A stretch of DNA of 64,000 bases, taken from Sipunculus nudus. Taxonomy: Eukaryota; Annelida; Sipuncula; Golfingiida; Sipunculidae. Position 1 is the first letter of the stretch, and each line of letters starts with the position of its first letter. Shown here piece after piece: positions 59,733 to 64,000 of the stretch. The position numbers and the translations under genes are program-made. A model generated the notes under the pieces. The model made no database searches. It was not told where the DNA came from and worked only from the letters and a program-made list of their open reading frames with translations. The DNA is taken from contig CM049311.1 in NCBI GenBank assembly GCA_026874595.1, positions 47,063,676-47,127,675 of the forward strand, in the 5' to 3' direction.

Positions 59733-59999
59733 AAAAATGGAGTACAGACCAATAGTTTGACTAAAAGTCAAGTGAGTCAACAAAATCTAGTGCTGACAGT
59801 GTTTTATTAAAGTATTTTAACAATGTATGTATGGATCAAATATAAGCAAATATATCTAGCACAACTTAACAAATTATCAGTAGTATGTTTGGCTAGAATA
59901 TATGTTCTATAATCATGAAATTTATGTACATGTAAATTGTTTTAAAATCAGCTTGCACAAGTTGATAAGACACAGAAATTAAATAAAATGCATTCTGTG

Positions 60000-60841
60000 A
60001 CCTCAACCAATGACCTTGTGACCAAAAAATCTGAGAACTTATTATCCTTGAACTTGCAGCATTTAGATTATTGTGAATGTCTTTAAAAAAAAATTGGGTC
60101 CAGTGACCTTGACCTCTGACCAGGTAACCTTAAAATCTACAGGTTTCCTCACTTTGGGCAAGCAAGCCATGTGTAATAGGTGGAAAGTTTGGGATGAAAA
60201 GTTAGATTTACAGTGCACAATCTTTTTAAAGATGTGGCTCCTGTGACCTTCACCTTTTATCTCTGGACCCTGAAAATCATAATGATTCTTACTTAATCAT
60301 TCATAAATCAAGTTTGAAGCCAATCTGTCTTTCCAACGCAGAATTATCATTCATAAACTTATTTGTGCATTCGGCCTTTTGACTTTACCTTTGACCCTAA
60401 GACCCCAAAATGGAATCGAATCTTCCCTTATTGGCAGGTGAACAATATCTTGAAGATGGAAGGTTTGTGATGAAAAGTATTGCTTGAAATGCAAACACAC
60501 TCTTTTTAAAGAAATGGGTCTTGTAACCTTGACCTTTGACCATTGGACCCCAAAATCGACAGGGTTCTTACTTTAGTGGTGAGTCATACATAATTTAAGT
60601 TTGAAACCAATATGTCAAACTAAACTGGAGTTATCATCTGGAAACTAATTTGTGAACAGATGGCCCCCTGTGACTTTAACTTTGACCTTGTGACCCCAAA
60701 TTCATTTATGCTCTCCCCACACTGGCATGTCATCTAAATACACAAGATTGAATGTTTGGGATGAAAAGCTTGGCTTAAAATGTAGCCATAATCTTTTTAA
60801 ATAAGTGAGTCCTGGGACCTTGACCTTTGCCCTCATGGCCC
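60000..60841. repeat. TGACCTTGACC tandem array, left part
   Basis: Five to six degenerate units, spacing about 136-147 bp, each with a TGACCTTGACCTTTGACC-like core (best at 60524-60541) and an AAAATCNANAGGNTTCTTACT segment. The array resumes at 62645-62806 after an insertion. Confidence 0.7.
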
Positions 60842-62644
60842 AACAAGTGACCCATGGGTCATGACGCTCAGCCGATTGACATGTTGACAATATGTCCTTG
60901 CACAGACAACTAATTAAGGTAATGTAGGTGGCATCATTGTTCATGCATATTAGCTTAAGTTCATCATGACCCATAAGCAAAACAAATCTGATGACAAAAC
61001 AACCGGCCTTTCATAAGGAATCTGGCAGTTTGTGTGTATTTTGCATTATTTCTGGGGTGCTCAAACATACCCCAAAACTCTGAGAATATAGTTCACTGTG
61101 ACCCAATTTCAGGTTTCTGGGGAGAACTTTTGAGGAACTCTCAGGATGTCAAGTTAGAAGATTCTGGGCCCAAAGGTTATGATTTGTGCCCTACTTTGGT
61201 GTCAAATTTTCAATTATTCTGAGGGGTCCTTATATTTATAAGCCCCATAGCTCAGAAAATATGGGTAACAAAGACCTAAATACACGTTTCCAATGAGATT
61301 TTCATAGACCTCCCTGGATTTTAGGTTAGAAGATTCCAGGTCCAATGTTTATGATTTGTGCCCTGCTTTGGTATCAAATTTTTAATTATGATGGGGGGTG
61401 ATTATAAGCCCAATAGCTCAGAAGATATGGGTAACAGTGACGTAATTTCAGGTTTCCATGGAGACTTTTCATGTACCACTCTGGATGAAAAGTGGGAAGA
61501 TTCTATATGTCTAGTTGTTATGATTTGAGCCCTGTTAACAGATGACGATATCTTGTAAGGTCTCAAAATAGATAAAAAATAGTAAAAAATTGAATACCAC
61601 CAGTCTGCAGAAACTGATGAAAAAATGCATGATGAATATCCATGCAAAGAATCATGGTGATCAATGCATTAGTTGTTCAGATACTTGAACTTTTGTATCA
61701 ATTTTTTCATTATTCTTGGGGGTACTTCGGGGGCCCATAGCTTGAAGAATATGGGTACCAGAGACCTAATTCCAGGTTTCCAAGGAGACTTTTTATGGGC
61801 CTCCCTGCATGTTGAGACAGAAGATTTTAAGTCCAGCGGTTATGATTTGTGCCCCGTTATCAGTTGACAGCATTTTTGGAGGTCTCAAAAATAGAGAAAA
61901 AAAATCATTAAAAAATCGAAAAAATACAGGTGGCGCCACCAGTCTGCAGAAACTGATGTAACATCCCTTGATCAATATCCATGCAAAGAATCATGGTGAT
62001 CAATGCATTATTTGTTCAGATACTTGTGCTTTTGTATCAATTTTTTTATTATTCTGGGGGGGGGGGGGTACTTCAGAGCCCCATAGCTTGAAGAATTTGG
62101 GTAACAGACACCTAATTCTAGGTTTTTCCAGGAGACTTTTCATGGACCTAACTGGATATAAAGTAAAAAGATTCCAGGTCCAGCGTTAACGATTTGTGCC
62201 CTATTAACAGATGACAGTATCTTTTAGGTCTCAAAATAGAGAAAAAAAATCGTAAAAAAATGAAAAAATACAGAAGGGGCCACCAGTCTGCAGAAACTGA
62301 TAAAACACTCCATGGATAATATCCCTGCAAAGAATCATGGTGATCAATGCATTAATTCTTCAGATACTTGAGCTTTTGTATCAAATTTTTCTATTTTCTG
62401 GGGGGTACTTCGGACCCCATAGCTCAAAGAATATGGGTAACAGAGACCTAATTCTAGGTTTCCAAGGAGATTTTTCATGGACCTCTCAGGATGAACAGTT
62501 AGAAGATTCTAGGTCCAGCGGTTATGATTTGTGCCCTGTTAACAGACAGACGCCCGGATGGCCGGACAGCCGGACGACCGGATGAACGACTGACAAAGAG
62601 TGATTGCTAAAGCTCAGATGACTTTCAGTCAGCTGAGCTAAAAA
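60842..62644 (-). mobile_element. Helentron-like element inserted in the array
   Basis: The minus-strand 3' terminus AACAAGTGACCCATGGGTCAT starts at 60842. The 5' terminus is AGCTCAGATGACTTTCAGTC with AGCTGAGCTAAAA to about 62644. The flanks rejoin as CATGGCCCA / AAATCATACAGG, matching the intact array consensus. The interior holds about five units of roughly 300 bp (from about 61205, 61384, 61702, 62043 and 62385), each with CCCCATAGCTC, GAGACCTAATTNNAGGTTTC and GATTTGTGCCC. The G-run is at 62056-62068. Frames such as 61673-61867 and 62337-62585 are repeat translations. Confidence 0.75.
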
Positions 62645-62806
62645 ATCATACAGGTTCTTGCTTTATTGGTGGGCCATATATAAGATAAGTATAAAATCCA
62701 TGTGTCAATTCAACCCGGAGTTATCATCAAAAAACAATTTGTGTGGATTGACGGAAGGAAAGGCAGACAGACAGACAGGGTGTTTACTATAGGGCATCCA
62801 CTTGTG
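62645..62806. repeat. TGACCTTGACC array, right part and end
   Basis: Continues the unit broken at 60841 with CAGGTTCTTGCTTTATTGGT and GGCCATATATAAGATAAGT. It ends with a GGCAGACAGACAGACAGG run and CTATAGGGCATCCACT. Confidence 0.65.
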
Positions 62807-62869
62807 ATCAATAAACACACCAGGTTTTTGGACACTAGATGTAATCACAGCTGAGAAACTGACATAATT

Positions 62870-63285
62870 TTTTGTAATTTTATAGTTAAAAAAATAGAAA
62901 AATATTTGTTAAAATAAGAAAAAATACAGGTGGTGCCACCACTTTTGGAGAACCGACATAACTAGTCATGGTCAATATTCAAGGCAAGATTCATGACAAT
63001 CCATGCATTATTTAACAAATATATTGGAGGTTCTATATCAATTTTTTTTATTATTCTGGGGGTTACTTTCAAGCCCCATAGCTCAGAGGATATAGATCGC
63101 AGTGACCTAATTTCAGATTTCCAAGGAGATTTTTTATTGACCTCCCGGTCGTACACTTAGAAGTTTCTAGGACCAGCAGTTAAGATTTGTGCCCTGTTAA
63201 CAGACAACCAGAGGGCCAGATATCCAGACAGACAAAGCACCAATGTTCCTATAACTCAGTTGACTTACAGTCAGCTGAGCAAAAA
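62870..63285 (-). mobile_element. Helentron-like fragment (5' end only)
   Basis: One 300-bp-type unit (GGTGGTGCCACCACTTTTGG, AGCCCCATAGCTCAGAGGAT, GATTTGTGCCCTGTTAACAG) ending with a diverged 5' terminus at 63253-63280 (AACTCAGTTGACTTACAGTC, AGCTGAGC). No 3' terminus. Confidence 0.6.
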
Positions 63286-63429
63286 ACAATTACTATATCA
63301 TGTGTTATATCCTTTAATTAAATTACCTGTCAATATAATTTCTCCGCTAAACTAATAACATTGTAATAGTAATTGTAATGAAATGGTCCTAATTAGCACT
63401 TGTAACAGATAACAGGTGCTCAGACAACC

Positions 63430-63884
63430 TTAAAGGTGCCCATTCACCTGCCTACTGCCTACTTTGTGATTTCTGTCTTCCTCTGTGTATATAATTGATC
63501 CAAGGGTAATTCTGGTTCTTATAATGCTTGCGTGAAGGATGTATGAATTTGTTTATCATCAACTTGTTTGTAAACACAGCAATATTGACAAACAGGAAAA
63601 ACATGTAACCTAAGGTGGTGGGCTGCATACATGTGTAGGTAGAAAGGTCACTTGTTGCAAAATGCCATTTGCAAAGCTCTTGCTTCTCTGACTTGCCGCC
63701 AGATGCCCTTGTTGAATTTGTTTTGATTATTTTGGTGGGCCCCTACATATTATAAACATGTTGATATAAACAAAAACAAGAAGCCTGTGTATGGTGATAT
63801 CCACATTTTCTGTCCTATTTTTATAAAAGCTTTAAAGGATTACCTTTAGTTGATAAAGGTCAGTTGGTGTTTTGGCCCCTTTAA
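63430..63884. mobile_element. MITE with TTAA ends, copy 2
   Basis: The left end is TTAA then AGGTGCCCATTCACCT. The right end is TTGGTGTTTTGGCCCCT then TTAA. The body is collinear with 7900-8373. Presence of TTAA at both ends of both copies supports the boundaries. Confidence 0.75.
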
Positions 63885-64000
63885 GATATATGACAAGTGG
63901 GCAAATGGCATAGCATCTAAGTGATTCATGTTCAGAAATCACAGTTCCAATAGTTTATTTAAATAAATATTTACAATTTAATGTGTAGTAAGAAAATAAA

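Noticed and set aside
61673-62585. Series of frames with shared peptides such as NMGNRDLI and GYDLCPV
   Set aside because: Translations of the roughly 300-bp repeat units inside 60842-62644; frames are short and interrupted between units.

Overview
The window looks like AT-rich nuclear DNA from an animal, most likely a bivalve or related mollusc. The reasons are widely spaced exons with GT-AG introns, very little coding sequence, and dispersed repeats of a kind I associate with bivalve genomes (ends reading GCTCAGCTGAC and GACCCATGGGTC, GTCCGTC-rich stretches, and repeats built on TGACCTTGACC). The species is inferred, not proven. There are no bacterial operons, rRNA genes, canonical tRNA genes or CRISPR arrays that I can see.

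Two paralogous plus-strand genes for secreted or single-pass surface proteins can be read. Gene 1 (9206-17735; its first exon was not found and may lie upstream of the window) has a CUB-like exon, a short Cys/Gly-rich stalk exon, a transmembrane exon and a 580-bp exon for a tyrosine-rich cytoplasmic tail. The tail has PPPY, an ITIM-like VVYAQV, YTNV and a C-terminal TMV. A possible alternative last exon at 20197-20231 would swap the end of the tail for one ending SEV; both ends fit a class I PDZ ligand. Gene 2 has a signal-peptide exon at 34002-34062 and, 19.8 kb downstream, a phase-1/phase-1 exon at 53859-54188. That exon repeats the five-cysteine spacing of the gene 1 CUB-like exon. The rest of gene 2 runs off the right edge. 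A possible terminal exon of a third gene sits at 2208-2354.

Most of the remainder is transposon-derived. The dominant family, in both orientations and often nested, starts TTTTAGCTCAGCTGAC and ends with GTCAGCTGAGC, a GACCCATGGGTC palindrome and CCTTGTTT. Asymmetric terminal inverted repeats, a sub-terminal hairpin, insertion apparently between two T bases, a head-to-tail tandem pair (47273-50664) and endonuclease relics next to the 3' end (12579-12812, 42944-43471, 48880-49124) together suggest a Helitron2/Helentron-like family and its non-autonomous derivatives. Copies: 10645-14364 (split by 11003-12883), 22967-23704, 24573-27319 (split by 24741-26305), 27320-30589 (fold-back), 31434-33159, 39218-40270, 41826-43471, 47273-49183, 49185-50664, 56800-59732, 60842-62644.

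Other repeats are a TTAA-flanked MITE in two copies (7900-8373, 63430-63884), a tRNA-derived SINE pair (about 15650-16015), tandem arrays with a period near 143-147 bp that carry nuclear-receptor-like half-sites (25381-25930, 54441-55330, 60000-60841), a 37-bp minisatellite (44318-44500), a probable LINE tail (34900-35074) and poly-C/poly-G tracts. The rest is AT-rich sequence in which I see no gene.
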